A stretch of 62,856 nucleotides of DNA from Rhodanobacter denitrificans (lineage in GTDB: Bacteria; Pseudomonadota; Gammaproteobacteria; Xanthomonadales; Rhodanobacteraceae). Of the stretch, positions 26,690-34,640 are shown one piece after another (the first letter of the stretch is position 1; every line of letters begins with the position of its first letter). Both the position numbers and the translations under genes were made by a program. Below the pieces are notes generated by a model. The model had not been told where the DNA came from and ran no database searches. It was given only the letters and a program-made list of their open reading frames with translations. The stretch covers positions 1 to 62,856 of the forward strand of contig JAFIHF010000062.1 in NCBI GenBank assembly GCA_017848855.1. Reading direction: 5' to 3'.

Positions 26690-27523
26690 ATGGCTGAACG
26701 TGTGTTGCTCGCCGGTTGCGGCGACTTGGGTTTGCGCGTGGCCGAACGCCTGCTGGCGGCCGGCGACGAGGTGTGGGCGCTGCGCCGCCGGCCGCCGCCC
26801 GACGCGCCGCGCGGCCTGCACTGGCTGGGCGCCGACCTCACCGCGCCGCACACGCTGAGCGGCCTGCCGGCCGGCATCACGCGCGTGGCGTACCTGCCCG
26901 CGCCGCAGGCGCGCGACCAGGCGACGTATCGCGCGCTGTTCGTCGACGGCCTGCGCCATTTGCTCGAAGCACTGGATGCCTCCGCGCTGCGCCAGGTGCT
27001 GCTGGTGTCCTCCAGCGCGGTGTACGGCGAGCACGACGGCGACTGGGTGGACGAGGCCACGTCGCCTGCGCCGCTGGGCTTCAACGGCGCGCTGCTGCTG
27101 GAGGCCGAGCGCTGGCTGGCCGCGCAAGCCGTGCCGTCCACCGTGCTGCGCCTCGCCGGGTTGTACGGGCCGGGGCGGCTGCAGCTGATCGAACGCCTGC
27201 GCGCCGGCACCGTGCGCGTGCCGCGCGAGGTGCCGCACTGGGCCAACCGCATCCACGTCGACGATGCCGCCGCGGCCATCGTGCACCTGCTGCGCCTGCC
27301 CGAGCCCGCGCCGCTGTACCTGGGCGTGGACGACACCCCGCTGCCGCTGGACGAACTGTGCGACTTCCTCGCCCAGTGGATCGACGCGCCGCCGCCGCGC
27401 GAAGGCCCGCCGCCGCCCGGCGTGGGCAGCAAGCGGCTCGGCAATGCGCGCCTGCGGGCGAGCGGCTGGGCACCGCAGTGGCCGGATGCACGCGACGGTT
27501 ACGCGGCGCTGCTGGATACTTGA
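26690..27523 (+). CDS. NAD(P)-dependent epimerase/dehydratase-like protein
   Basis: 277 residues with a Rossmann N-terminus ([13 protein letters not shown]) of the extended short-chain dehydrogenase type, like Yee[11 protein letters not shown] is the active-site serine/Tyr region, and [12 protein letters not shown] is the C-terminal signature. The usual Y-x3-K pair is not clearly kept: the helix after [11 protein letters not shown] lacks both, as in several YeeZ relatives. The substrate is unknown. Confidence 0.82.
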   Translation: MAERVLLAGCGDLGLRVAERLLAAGDEVWALRRRPPPDAPRGLHWLGADLTAPHTLSGLPAGITRVAYLPAPQARDQATYRALFVDGLRHLLEALDASALRQVLLVSSSAVYGEHDGDWVDEATSPAPLGFNGALLLEAERWLAAQAVPSTVLRLAGLYGPGRLQLIERLRAGTVRVPREVPHWANRIHVDDAAAAIVHLLRLPEPAPLYLGVDDTPLPLDELCDFLAQWIDAPPPREGPPPPGVGSKRLGNARLRASGWAPQWPDARDGYAALLDT

Positions 27524-27550
27524 GCCTTCCCCACTGGAGGAGCGACGCAC

Positions 27551-27916
27551 ATGGCCAACCTTCCCGTCCCCCACGGCATGGTCACCACCGGCAACGAGCT
27601 GCACGGCTATCGCGTGGTGCGCACGCTTGGCATCGTGCGCGGCATCACCGTGCGTTCGCGCAGCGTGGTGGGCAATATCGGCGCCGCGCTGCAGACCCTG
27701 GTGGGCGGCAACATCACGATCTATACGGAACTGTGCGAGAAGGCGCGCGAGGAAGCCTTCGAACTGATGCTGCAGCATGCCGCCGCGATGGGCGCGAACG
27801 CGGTTATCGCGATGCGCTACGACGCCAACGACGTGGCCGAGGGCGTCACCGAGGTGCTGAGCTACGGCACGGCGGTGCAGGTGGAGCCGGCACAAGAAAT
27901 GCCGAGAGGTAGCTGA
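27551..27916 (+). CDS. YbjQ/UPF0145 family protein
   Basis: 121 residues matching the YbjQ (UPF0145) family: [29 protein letters not shown] and [11 protein letters not shown]. These proteins form pentameric rings; their role is unclear. A GGAGGAGCG ribosome-binding site precedes the ATG. It follows the epimerase gene by 27 bp, so the two are probably transcribed together. Confidence 0.9.
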   Translation: MANLPVPHGMVTTGNELHGYRVVRTLGIVRGITVRSRSVVGNIGAALQTLVGGNITIYTELCEKAREEAFELMLQHAAAMGANAVIAMRYDANDVAEGVTEVLSYGTAVQVEPAQEMPRGS

Positions 27917-27923
27917 GCGAATC

Positions 27924-28037
27924 CCTCTCCCTGCGGGAGAGGGTGGCGGCAGCCGGGAGAGGGTTCGTGCGGAGCGAGGCGCTGCGGCAAGTCCGAACCC
28001 TCACCCCCGGCCCCTCTCCCGGAGGGAGAGGGGAGTA
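27924..28037. repeat. CCTCTCCC-type palindromic repeat pair
   Basis: Two linked palindromes: CCTCTCCCTGCGGGAGAGG at 27925-27943 and CCCCTCTCCCGGAGGGAGAGGGG at 28012-28034, joined by further partial copies. It belongs to the same family as 4529, 30235, 32863 and 62618. Confidence 0.75.
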
Positions 28038-28066
28038 ATTCGTCACGCGTGCGTGAGTCCGGTCCG

Positions 28067-28154
28067 TGGGTCGGGCTTCAGCCCGACTCGCCGCAAGCGT
28101 CGGGCTGAAGCCCGACCTACGAATCAGCGTCGGGCTGAAGCCCGACCCACGGGA
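28067..28154. repeat. Three tandem GTCGGGCTTCAGCCCGAC-type palindromes
   Basis: Three copies of an 18-bp perfect palindrome (28070, 28100 and 28126 approximately), spaced by CTACGAATCAGC-like linkers. This motif is common between genes in Xanthomonadales. Here it lies after the ybjQ-like gene and before the convergent kinase stop. Confidence 0.85.
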
Positions 28155-28163
28155 TGCGCAAGG

Positions 28164-29003
28164 CTACGCGTGCGTGAGCCCGGTCATGTGCCGCTCATCG
28201 TCGTACTCCACCACGCTGTCGGCGAGCGCGGGCAGGGTGGCGAGCGCGTGGCGGCTGAGCCGCTCGTAGTGCTGCAGGAAGCGCTCCAGCGTGGCCGCGT
28301 CCATCGCCAACGGCGCGCGGCGTGCCAGCAGTTCCTGTTCGGTCTCGCCGCGCCAGCGGCGCACCACGTCCCAGTTCGGCGCCTGCAGCACGATCAGCGC
28401 GTCGAACTTGCGCCACAGCGGCTGGTAGCCGCGCAGCTGCTTGTTGACCCAGTGGCGCCAGCCGCCGTCGGGGTCTTCCTCGCGTTCCAGCCGGTTCATC
28501 GGCTCCTCCAGCGCGGCCTGCGGCTGCGGGCGGATGCCCAGCGCCCAGCCCTCCACGATCACCAGCTTCGGCGCGCGCACCACGCGCGGCCAGCGCGAGG
28601 GCTGCATGCGTGTGTCGCGGCCCTTGTCGAAGCGCGGCCAGGATACCGGCAGCTTCTCCGAGGCCTGCGGCAGCGCGGCCAGCACCGAGAGCAGCAGCTC
28701 GATCTCGTGCGTGCCCGGCACGCCGCGGGTGCGCAGCAGCGGGTGGATCTGCTGGGCCATCAGTTCGCGGTCGCCGCGCGAGTAGTAGAAGTCGTCCAGC
28801 GACAACACCTCGGTGGGCCAGCCGCGCGCCTCGGCCTGCGCCTTCATCTCGCGCGCCAGCGTGCTCTTGCCGCTGCCCTGCAGGCCGGACAGGCCGAGGA
28901 TGTAGGGCCGCCGCGAGCGGGCGATGCGCCCGGCGTACTGGTCCAGCAGGTGGCCGGCCAGCGAGGCGTTCGGCGCCGGCGGATGCGGCTTGGGCGCGCT
29001 CAT
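28164..29003 (-). CDS. Glycerate kinase-like P-loop kinase (YggC/phosphoribulokinase family)
   Basis: 279 residues. Walker A is G-L-S-G-L-Q-G-S-G-K-S-T-L. L-D-D-F-Y-Y-S-R-G-D holds the catalytic Asp, and V-I-V-E-G-W-A-L-G is the Walker B-like strand. This pattern fits the group containing plant D-glycerate 3-kinase, yeast YGR205W and E. coli YggC. The real substrate in bacteria is usually unproven, though glycerate is a fair guess. It converges on the palindrome array and is divergent from pdxH. Confidence 0.78.
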   Translation of the reverse strand: MSAPKPHPPAPNASLAGHLLDQYAGRIARSRRPYILGLSGLQGSGKSTLAREMKAQAEARGWPTEVLSLDDFYYSRGDRELMAQQIHPLLRTRGVPGTHEIELLLSVLAALPQASEKLPVSWPRFDKGRDTRMQPSRWPRVVRAPKLVIVEGWALGIRPQPQAALEEPMNRLEREEDPDGGWRHWVNKQLRGYQPLWRKFDALIVLQAPNWDVVRRWRGETEQELLARRAPLAMDAATLERFLQHYERLSRHALATLPALADSVVEYDDERHMTGLTHA

Positions 29004-29139
29004 CGGCGGGCATCCGCTTCGGGCGGACGCAGCCGGCCGTGGACACGGGCGGGATGGGCGATTGGGTTAAGATGTGCCGGTTTCATCCGCGTCATGATGG
29101 CGCGCCCGCGCCACGATTCAAGGGAAAAGTTTCGAAGCC

Positions 29140-29727
29140 ATGCTGAGCCCCGAGATTCTCGACACTTTCCGGCAGCTGCTGGAGGAGGCGAAGGCCGCCG
29201 GCGAGCCCGAGCCCACCGCGATGAACCTGGCCACGGTGGATGCCGACGGCCGCGTGGCCTCGCGCATCGTGCTGCTGAAGGGCGTGGACGAGCGCGGCCT
29301 GCGCTTCCACACCAACTACGACAGCGACAAGGGCAGCCAGCTGGCGGCGCATCCGCAGGTGGCGCTGTGCTTCCACTGGAAGCAGCTGCGCCACGGCGTG
29401 CAGGTGCGCGTGGAAGGCGTGGCGCGCAAGCTGCAGGCGGCGGAATCCGACGCCTACTTCGCCACCCGCCCGCGCGGCAGCCAGATCGGCGCCTGGGCCT
29501 CGCTGCAGTCGCAGACCCTGCCCGACCGCCGCAGCTTCGACGAGCGCGTGGCGCGCTACGAGCGCGAGTTCGAAGGCCGCGAGGTGCCGCGCCCGCCGCA
29601 CTGGGGCGGCTACCTGGTCGAGCCGGACATGGTCGAGTTCTGGTACGGCGCCGAGTTCCGCCTGCACGAGCGCGTGTGCTGGAGCCGGCACGGCCAGACC
29701 TGGACGCACCGTTTGCTTTATCCCTGA
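29140..29727 (+). CDS. pdxH: Pyridoxamine 5'-phosphate oxidase
   Basis: 195 residues. FMN- and PLP-binding motifs include R-I-V-L-L-K-G-V-D-E-R-G, F-H-T-N-Y-D-S-D-K-G and G-S-Q-I-G-A-W-A-S-L-Q-S. The C-terminal signature is F-W-Y-G-A-E-F-R-L-H-E-R. It oxidises PNP or PMP to pyridoxal phosphate with an FMN cofactor. It is followed by yjbQ after 13 bp, on the same strand. Confidence 0.95.
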   Translation: MLSPEILDTFRQLLEEAKAAGEPEPTAMNLATVDADGRVASRIVLLKGVDERGLRFHTNYDSDKGSQLAAHPQVALCFHWKQLRHGVQVRVEGVARKLQAAESDAYFATRPRGSQIGAWASLQSQTLPDRRSFDERVARYEREFEGREVPRPPHWGGYLVEPDMVEFWYGAEFRLHERVCWSRHGQTWTHRLLYP

Positions 29728-29740
29728 GGAGAGCCGCGCC

Positions 29741-30181
29741 ATGAGCCGTTCCGTGCCCGCCGAACATGCCGGACAGCACGGTTTCACGGTGCACACGCGC
29801 GGCCGCGGCTTCACCGAGATCACCACCCAGGTCGCCGACGTGGTGGCCGCCAGCGGCGTGCAGCTCGGCATCGCCCACGTGTTCACCGCACACACCAGCT
29901 GCTCGCTGCTGCTGAGCGAGAACGCCGACCCCACCGTGCGCGAGGATCTCGAACGCTGGCTGGCGCGCGCCGTGCCCGACGGCGACGCGATCTTCCGGCA
30001 CGACGCCGAAGGCCCCGACGACATGCCCGCCCACGTGCGCGCCGTGCTCACCGGCGTGAGCCTCGTCGTGCCGGTGCATGGCGGCAAGCCGCAGCTGGGC
30101 ACTTGGCAGGGGCTGTTCCTGTGGGAGCATCGGCGTGATCCGCATCAGCGGAAGGTCACGGTAACGGTGTTGGGGCACTGA
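29741..30181 (+). CDS. yjbQ: YjbQ/UPF0047 family protein
   Basis: 146 residues with the family hallmarks F-T-A-H-T-S-C-S-L-L-L-S-E-N, D-M-P-A-H-V-R-A-V-L and a final G-T-W-Q-G-L-F-L-W-E-H-R. E. coli YjbQ shows weak thiamine-phosphate synthase activity; the physiological job is unsettled. A GAGGAGAG ribosome-binding site lies before the ATG. It probably forms an operon with pdxH. Confidence 0.92.
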   Translation: MSRSVPAEHAGQHGFTVHTRGRGFTEITTQVADVVAASGVQLGIAHVFTAHTSCSLLLSENADPTVREDLERWLARAVPDGDAIFRHDAEGPDDMPAHVRAVLTGVSLVVPVHGGKPQLGTWQGLFLWEHRRDPHQRKVTVTVLGH

Positions 30182-30229
30182 GGGTGCGGCGCTGGCGCGG
30201 TCGTTGATTCGACGCCTGGTGCTGCGTTG

Positions 30230-30612
30230 CGCTTTTTGTCCCCTCGCCCGCTTGCGGGAGAGGGGTTGGGGGAGAGGGGCTTTTGCTTCGGCGCTGTCGC
30301 AATTGACAGAGCGGTTTCGAGCGCCTGCCGGCGCCCGAGTTCCTTTCTCTTTGAATGGCCAAAGAGAAAGGAACCAAAGAGAAAGGCCACCCCGATGGCG
30401 CGCCCTCCAGGCATTCCCGGATCAAGTCCGGGACAGGCTCTGCCTTCCGGGTACGCGGGCGGGTTACGGGGTTTTTCGCCGGCACATTCATGTGCCGGCG
30501 AAAAACTGGCCCGCATCCATGCGGGCCATCCTGCGGACTTTCCTCCACCCGCCCGCCCGCCGCGCCATAGGGGCCCCGGAGAAGTAGCGCGCTCCCAGCG
30601 CGCACTCGGGCG
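30230..30612 (-). repeat. Composite hairpin repeat, copy C
   Basis: Copy C has the same orientation as copy A. A CCTCTCCC-type unit (30238-30280) is followed by the head CAGAGCGGTTTCGAGCGCC, hairpins at 30345-30371, 30472-30505 (14-bp class stem), 30508-30527 (8-bp stem, loop ATCC-type) and 30587-30603 (loop TCCCA). Compared with copy A, an extra hairpin (TCCCGGATCAAGTCCGGGA, about 30415-30433) is inserted into the AGGCA/TGCCT hairpin. It ends about 110 bp before the stop of the HEPN-like gene; 30613-30723 shows no gene. Confidence 0.8.
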
Positions 30613-30723
30613 CAGCCGCTGCGCGGCTGCGGAAGTCCCGCGCATTGTGCTTTTGATTGGGATTGTTGATGGGTTTGCAGAATGCGTTGTTACGGGATTA
30701 ATGCCTGAGTTAGCGCTCATTGG

Positions 30724-31665
30724 CTAGTACTCGTTGTTATCGTCTTCCCACATGCTGCGAGCAAGCTTGTCAACGTCGATGCCAAAATACTCCACGGCAT
30801 CATAGTGACTCGTCGAGATGTAACTCTCACCGAGCCCACAAGCAAGGAGCTTGGAGTATCCGGTGATCTTCAGCCCGCATGCGACGCAGAAAAAATCCTC
30901 TGGCTTCATTGCTTGCCGTTCAACGATGCCGTCTTCATCAGTTGAGGTTTTTGCCACGCCCATGGCTTTTCCTTGAACGAGCGCAGTGGCAGTGCAGGAA
31001 GGACACTGAACTCGATGGCCGTAGTGACGAAGAGACGCAGCGGCAGCTTGGTCTAATGCAGCCTTCTTGTCCGGATCGGATTTCGCGGACCAGACCACTT
31101 TGTGAGCATTGATTGTGCCTAGCACGCTCTTGGCGGCCTCGTCGCTGAGCGCCGAGATGTCATCGCGCGCTTCTGCTGCACCAGTTGCACCGAACAAAGA
31201 TTCCAGCGTTGCGCCGCAATGAGCCAAAAGGACATCGCATACTGCAAAGAAGTGCGGACGCCACGAAGAAGAGCTGGATCCATCAAAAGGCATGTTTCCT
31301 GAATGCAGTTCCGAGTTGCGCCGTGAGAGGTGAGTGGCGCAGAAATTCACATGCTCGCGTGTGAATGCAGGCACAAGCTCTTCTGCTCGTGCAATCAACT
31401 CGGTTATAGCGGCAGTGCGAGGGATAAATTTCGCTTTCTTTGGGGTATGACCTAGCGCGTAAAGTACGTTGTTCCAGTCGGAGTTGTCGGCAACTAGTGC
31501 GGGAGAAATTGCCGAGACAGAAGCTCTTATCAGCATCTCGAGCAGAAATGTCGACCACAGTCCGTACTGCCAGTCGGTGGAGTTGGCCTCCATGGCTTCC
31601 GAGTACAACTCGGATTTAGCTAGATACGATTCTTTTGACCATTCGTGAGTTGTTTTCGCTGTCAT
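30724..31665 (-). CDS. HEPN-like / zinc-ribbon hypothetical protein
   Basis: 313 residues, no family recognised with certainty. The N-terminal ~150 residues are helical and contain R116-N-S-E-L-H121, which fits the R-x4-6-H motif of HEPN RNases. The C-terminal part has a zinc-ribbon pattern: C221-P-S-C224 and C260-V-A-C263. Base composition is visibly more AT-rich than neighbours, suggesting recent acquisition. Its ATG follows the dioxygenase stop with no gap, so the pair is one operon. A stress or defence RNase is possible but unproven. Confidence 0.6.
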   Translation of the reverse strand: MTAKTTHEWSKESYLAKSELYSEAMEANSTDWQYGLWSTFLLEMLIRASVSAISPALVADNSDWNNVLYALGHTPKKAKFIPRTAAITELIARAEELVPAFTREHVNFCATHLSRRNSELHSGNMPFDGSSSSSWRPHFFAVCDVLLAHCGATLESLFGATGAAEARDDISALSDEAAKSVLGTINAHKVVWSAKSDPDKKAALDQAAAASLRHYGHRVQCPSCTATALVQGKAMGVAKTSTDEDGIVERQAMKPEDFFCVACGLKITGYSKLLACGLGESYISTSHYDAVEYFGIDVDKLARSMWEDDNNEY

Positions 31666-32349
31666 CTAGCTGACGCTCTTTAGGTAAATTCGTTTGAGAA
31701 CTCGCTTGTCGGAAGCTTGAGGTACGGCTGACCTTCCGTGAAGAGTGCGCCAATTGTCCACTATCAGAGTTTGACCAGGCTCTTCAAGGGCGACCTTGCT
31801 CTGCTTCGCAGTGCTCAGTCGATCGCTTATCAAACTCGCGATGCGGGCAGCAGCGCGGTTTGCCGGCTCTAAGAAAAGTGCATCCCAGCGAAAGATGTCG
31901 CTGCTCAACATTCGAAGCGGAATCTGGCGGCCGTCAAGTGGGCGGCGAGCCCGAAAGATGGCTCTAGCACATTCCACTTGCTCTTGCGGTCTAAGGATGT
32001 GATCTCTATGTATGAAGTTAGTCGTTACGTTACTGGATCCGGAAGCACAAATAAGTGCGAAGTATCTTGGAGGAACGCTCCAATGCGCCATGTCGGTATG
32101 AAACGGAAACGCACCGAGACCGAAGTTGTCGCTATAGCTGGGTCCGACTCCACACCCCGGCCGAGGCACCAGTGTCTGGATGGGGCTAATCCCCTGAATC
32201 ACATCAATCCTTCCTAGAGCGCCCTCGATGTAGAGTTCGTCAAAGTCGAGGGGGATCCTTGTTACCGCAAATCCAGTTTCGTACAGCGTCCGTTGCCATT
32301 GATGCATGATATGAGCGCTAACGCCTAGGTAGACCCCGGATCGGGGCAT
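31666..32349 (-). CDS. TauD/TfdA-like Fe(II)/2-oxoglutarate dioxygenase
   Basis: 227 residues. Candidate iron ligands are H84 and D86 in F-P-F-H-T-D-M-A-H-W and H204 in V-D-N-W-R-T-L-H-G-R, with the 2-oxoglutarate-binding Arg near 220 (R-V-L-K-R-I-Y-L). That is a complete facial triad, so the enzyme may be active. It is short for the family (TauD is about 280). The frame of a neighbouring AT-rich segment (32350-32530) lacks a clear extension. Low GC and repeat-flanked context suggest transfer. Confidence 0.78.
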   Translation of the reverse strand: MPRSGVYLGVSAHIMHQWQRTLYETGFAVTRIPLDFDELYIEGALGRIDVIQGISPIQTLVPRPGCGVGPSYSDNFGLGAFPFHTDMAHWSVPPRYFALICASGSSNVTTNFIHRDHILRPQEQVECARAIFRARRPLDGRQIPLRMLSSDIFRWDALFLEPANRAAARIASLISDRLSTAKQSKVALEEPGQTLIVDNWRTLHGRSAVPQASDKRVLKRIYLKSVS

Positions 32350-32539
32350 ATGTAGCGATGCTCCATCGCCGAAGCAGCAGCGTCAAGTGAGGAAATTTTG
32401 CGTGCTGACGAAGGGCTGGCCGGCTTTCCTAGGCCAACAGTCGCGAACATGCTGGCGTGCATATCGCACGAGACAAGGTTGATATCGCTTATCAGCCCAG
32501 AAGTTCGGATATGCACGCCACGCCAGTGGTGAGCGAGGG

Positions 32540-32930
32540 TCTTGCTTCTGGCGCGCAGGATGCGCGCTGCTTTTCCGGGGCCCCTCGGCGGCGGTGAGAC
32601 GGGGACGATCAGGCCGCGCAGCGGGCATCGCCATGGATGGCGATGCCTTTTCGACCGGACAGGAGTCCGGCCGAAAAGCCCGGCCACGGCTCACGGACTT
32701 TCCGTCCATGGATGGACGGAAAGCGCTGCCGCGGGGTGTCGTTTTCTCTTGGCTACTTCTCTTTTGGACAAGCAAAAGAGAAGTAGCTCGGGCGCCGGCA
32801 GGCGCACGAAACTGCTTTGAAACTGGCGATGGCGCAGAGACAAGAGCAGCCCCCTCACCCCAGCCCTCTCCCCCAACGATGAAACTGTTGGGGGGAGAGG
32901 GAGCATCGAGAGGGAGCATCGAGAGGGGGC
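32540..32930 (+). repeat. Composite hairpin repeat, copy D
   Basis: Copy D, inverted relative to copy C across the dioxygenase/HEPN-like operon. Plus-strand hairpins: 32551-32567 (loop AGGAT), 32624-32647 (10-bp stem, loop TGGA), 32648-32677 (loop AGGA), 32698-32723 (11-bp stem, loop TGGA) and 32756-32783 (10-bp stem). The head GGGCGCCGGCAGGCGC and a CCTCTCCC palindrome (32863-32902) follow. Bases 32350-32540 next to it are AT-richer and hold no supported gene. Confidence 0.8.
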
Positions 32931-32934
32931 GATG

Positions 32935-33510
32935 TCAGCCCACCACCGCCAACCGCACCCCGATGTCGAGCAACGGCGCCGCCACCAAAATCCGCGCCAA
33001 CAGCAAACCAACGATCACCACCGTCGGCGAAAAATCGATCATCCCCACCACCAGCCTGCCGCGCAGTGGCCGCAGCAAGGGATCGACGATCGTGCCGAGC
33101 AGGCGCTGCAGCGGATGGTGCCGGTCGGGGGCGAGCATGCTGAGCAGGGACCAGCCGAACACCAGCATCAGGTAGAACAGCAGCGCGAAGTCGAGCAGTT
33201 CGGCCAGCGACAGCACGAGCAGGCCAAGGAAGTGCGGCGCCAGCCCCGTCAGCGCGAACAGCACCAGGCGTTTCAGCAGCATCGCCAGCCACGCCACCAG
33301 CAGCGCGGCGAGGTTGATGCGACGCCAGTTCGGCAGCACGCGGCGGATCGGCGCCAGCACCGGGTTGGTGGTGCGGTAGATGAACTGGCTGAGCGGGTTG
33401 TGGAAGTCGGCGCGGCAGGCTTCGGCGGCGAGGCGCACCAGGAACAGCGTGGCGACGGCGTCGAAGGCGAGTTCGACCAGCAGCGCGAGGGCGTTCAGGA
33501 GGTAGCTCAC
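32935..33510 (-). CDS. yggT: YggT-family membrane protein
   Basis: 191 residues containing two YGGT domains, each with a pair of hydrophobic helices and a short motif (N-P-L-S-Q-F-I-Y-R-T-T-N-P-V-L-A-P-I and H-H-P-L-Q-R-L-L-G-T-I-V-D-P-L). Members are linked to osmotic tolerance and membrane protein assembly. The start is GTG at 33510, overlapping the proC stop by 4 bp (GTGA). The proC-yggT order beside pilT is conserved in related genera. Confidence 0.9.
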   Translation of the reverse strand: MSYLLNALALLVELAFDAVATLFLVRLAAEACRADFHNPLSQFIYRTTNPVLAPIRRVLPNWRRINLAALLVAWLAMLLKRLVLFALTGLAPHFLGLLVLSLAELLDFALLFYLMLVFGWSLLSMLAPDRHHPLQRLLGTIVDPLLRPLRGRLVVGMIDFSPTVVIVGLLLARILVAAPLLDIGVRLAVVG

Positions 33511-34334
33511 GCGCCGCTCTCCCGGTCCAGCGCGGCGGCGAGTTCGGCGCCGCGGCGGGTGGCGGCGGCGACGGCGCGCGCGACGATGCGCGGCAGGCCG
33601 TCGGCGGCGAAGCTTTCCAGCGCGGCCTGGGTGGTGCCGTTCGGCGAGGTGACGCGGCGACGCAGTTCGGCGGGGTCCTCGCCGCTTTCGACGAGCATGC
33701 GGCCGGCGCCGAGGCAGGTCTGCGCGGCGAGCGCGCGGGCGGTGTCGCGCGGCAGGCCCTGCGCCACGGCGGCGTCTTCCAGCGCCTCGACCAGGGCGAA
33801 GAAGTAGGCGGGGCCAGAGCCGGACAGTGCGGTGACGGTGTCCATCAGCGCCTCGTCGTCGATCCAGCGGGTGAGTCCGGCGGCGTCCATCACGTGCTGC
33901 GCCTGCGCTTTCTGCACGGGACTGACGCGGCCGTTCGCGCACAGGCCAGTGGCGCCGGCGCCGATCAGCGCGGGGGTGTTCGGCATGCAACGCACGATCG
34001 GCAGCGCGCCCAGCCAGCGTTCGAGCTGGTCCAGCCGCACGCCGGCGGCGATCGAGATCACCAGCGGGCGCCGGCCCTGCAGGGCGAGGCGCAGCTCGCC
34101 GTGCACCTGGGGCATGGCCTGCGGCTTCACCGCCAGCACGATCACCTCGGCGTCGGTGACGGCGAAGCGGTTCTCGGCGAAGGTGACCACGCCGAAGTCG
34201 CGGCCCAGCCGTTCGCGCACTTCGGCCAGCGGTTCGGCCACGCGGATGTCGGCGGGCGCCAGGCCGGTGGCGAGCAGGCCGCCGATCAGGCTGCGGGCCA
34301 TGTTGCCGCCACCGATGAAGGCGATGCGTGTCAT
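33507..34334 (-). CDS. proC: Pyrroline-5-carboxylate reductase
   Basis: 275 residues. The NADPH-binding start is I-A-F-I-G-G-G-N-M-A. V-R-C-M-P-N-T-P-A-L and the signature G-S-G-P-A-Y-F-F lie further on, followed by L-G-A-G-R-M-L. It makes proline from pyrroline-5-carboxylate. It is divergent from pilT. In many relatives yggS lies between proC and pilT; it is absent here and the 34335-34640 gap holds no recognisable gene. Confidence 0.95.
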   Translation of the reverse strand: MTRIAFIGGGNMARSLIGGLLATGLAPADIRVAEPLAEVRERLGRDFGVVTFAENRFAVTDAEVIVLAVKPQAMPQVHGELRLALQGRRPLVISIAAGVRLDQLERWLGALPIVRCMPNTPALIGAGATGLCANGRVSPVQKAQAQHVMDAAGLTRWIDDEALMDTVTALSGSGPAYFFALVEALEDAAVAQGLPRDTARALAAQTCLGAGRMLVESGEDPAELRRRVTSPNGTTQAALESFAADGLPRIVARAVAAATRRGAELAAALDRESGA

Positions 34335-34640
34335 GGGGAATCCTGGATGGTGGAGACGGCCGCTTACCTTACCGGAGCCGGCGTCGGCGTGCCCGTGATC
34401 GCGTGCGAGAGCGGCCCGATGAAGTCCGCACGCAGGCCGCTGCGGACATCCTTTGGTGACCGGGTGCGCAAACCGCCGCGAAAGCTGGCCGTGCGCCCCG
34501 TGCCGCGAGTAGTATCGGCTCGCTGCAGGGGGAGTCGGATGGCCTGGGTCGCGGCGCGCATCGCGCAGGGCGGCCGCACCGCGCCTTCCCGTCGCAGCCA
34601 TCGCCACAGCATCCTGACGACCGGTCGAGGGGAACCACAG

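Noticed and set aside
28067-28154. Three regularly spaced repeats, CRISPR-like at first sight
   Set aside because: The units are perfect palindromes of 18 bp with near-identical 8-12 bp spacers; no cas genes and no unique spacers.
32350-32540. A possible N-terminal extension of the dioxygenase
   Set aside because: The AT-richer frame here is separate from the dioxygenase frame, has a stop at 32325 and shows no dioxygenase motif.
34365-34640. An N-terminal extension of PilT in the open upstream frame
   Set aside because: The extra residues are Arg-rich and unlike any PilT; the family start is at 34641.
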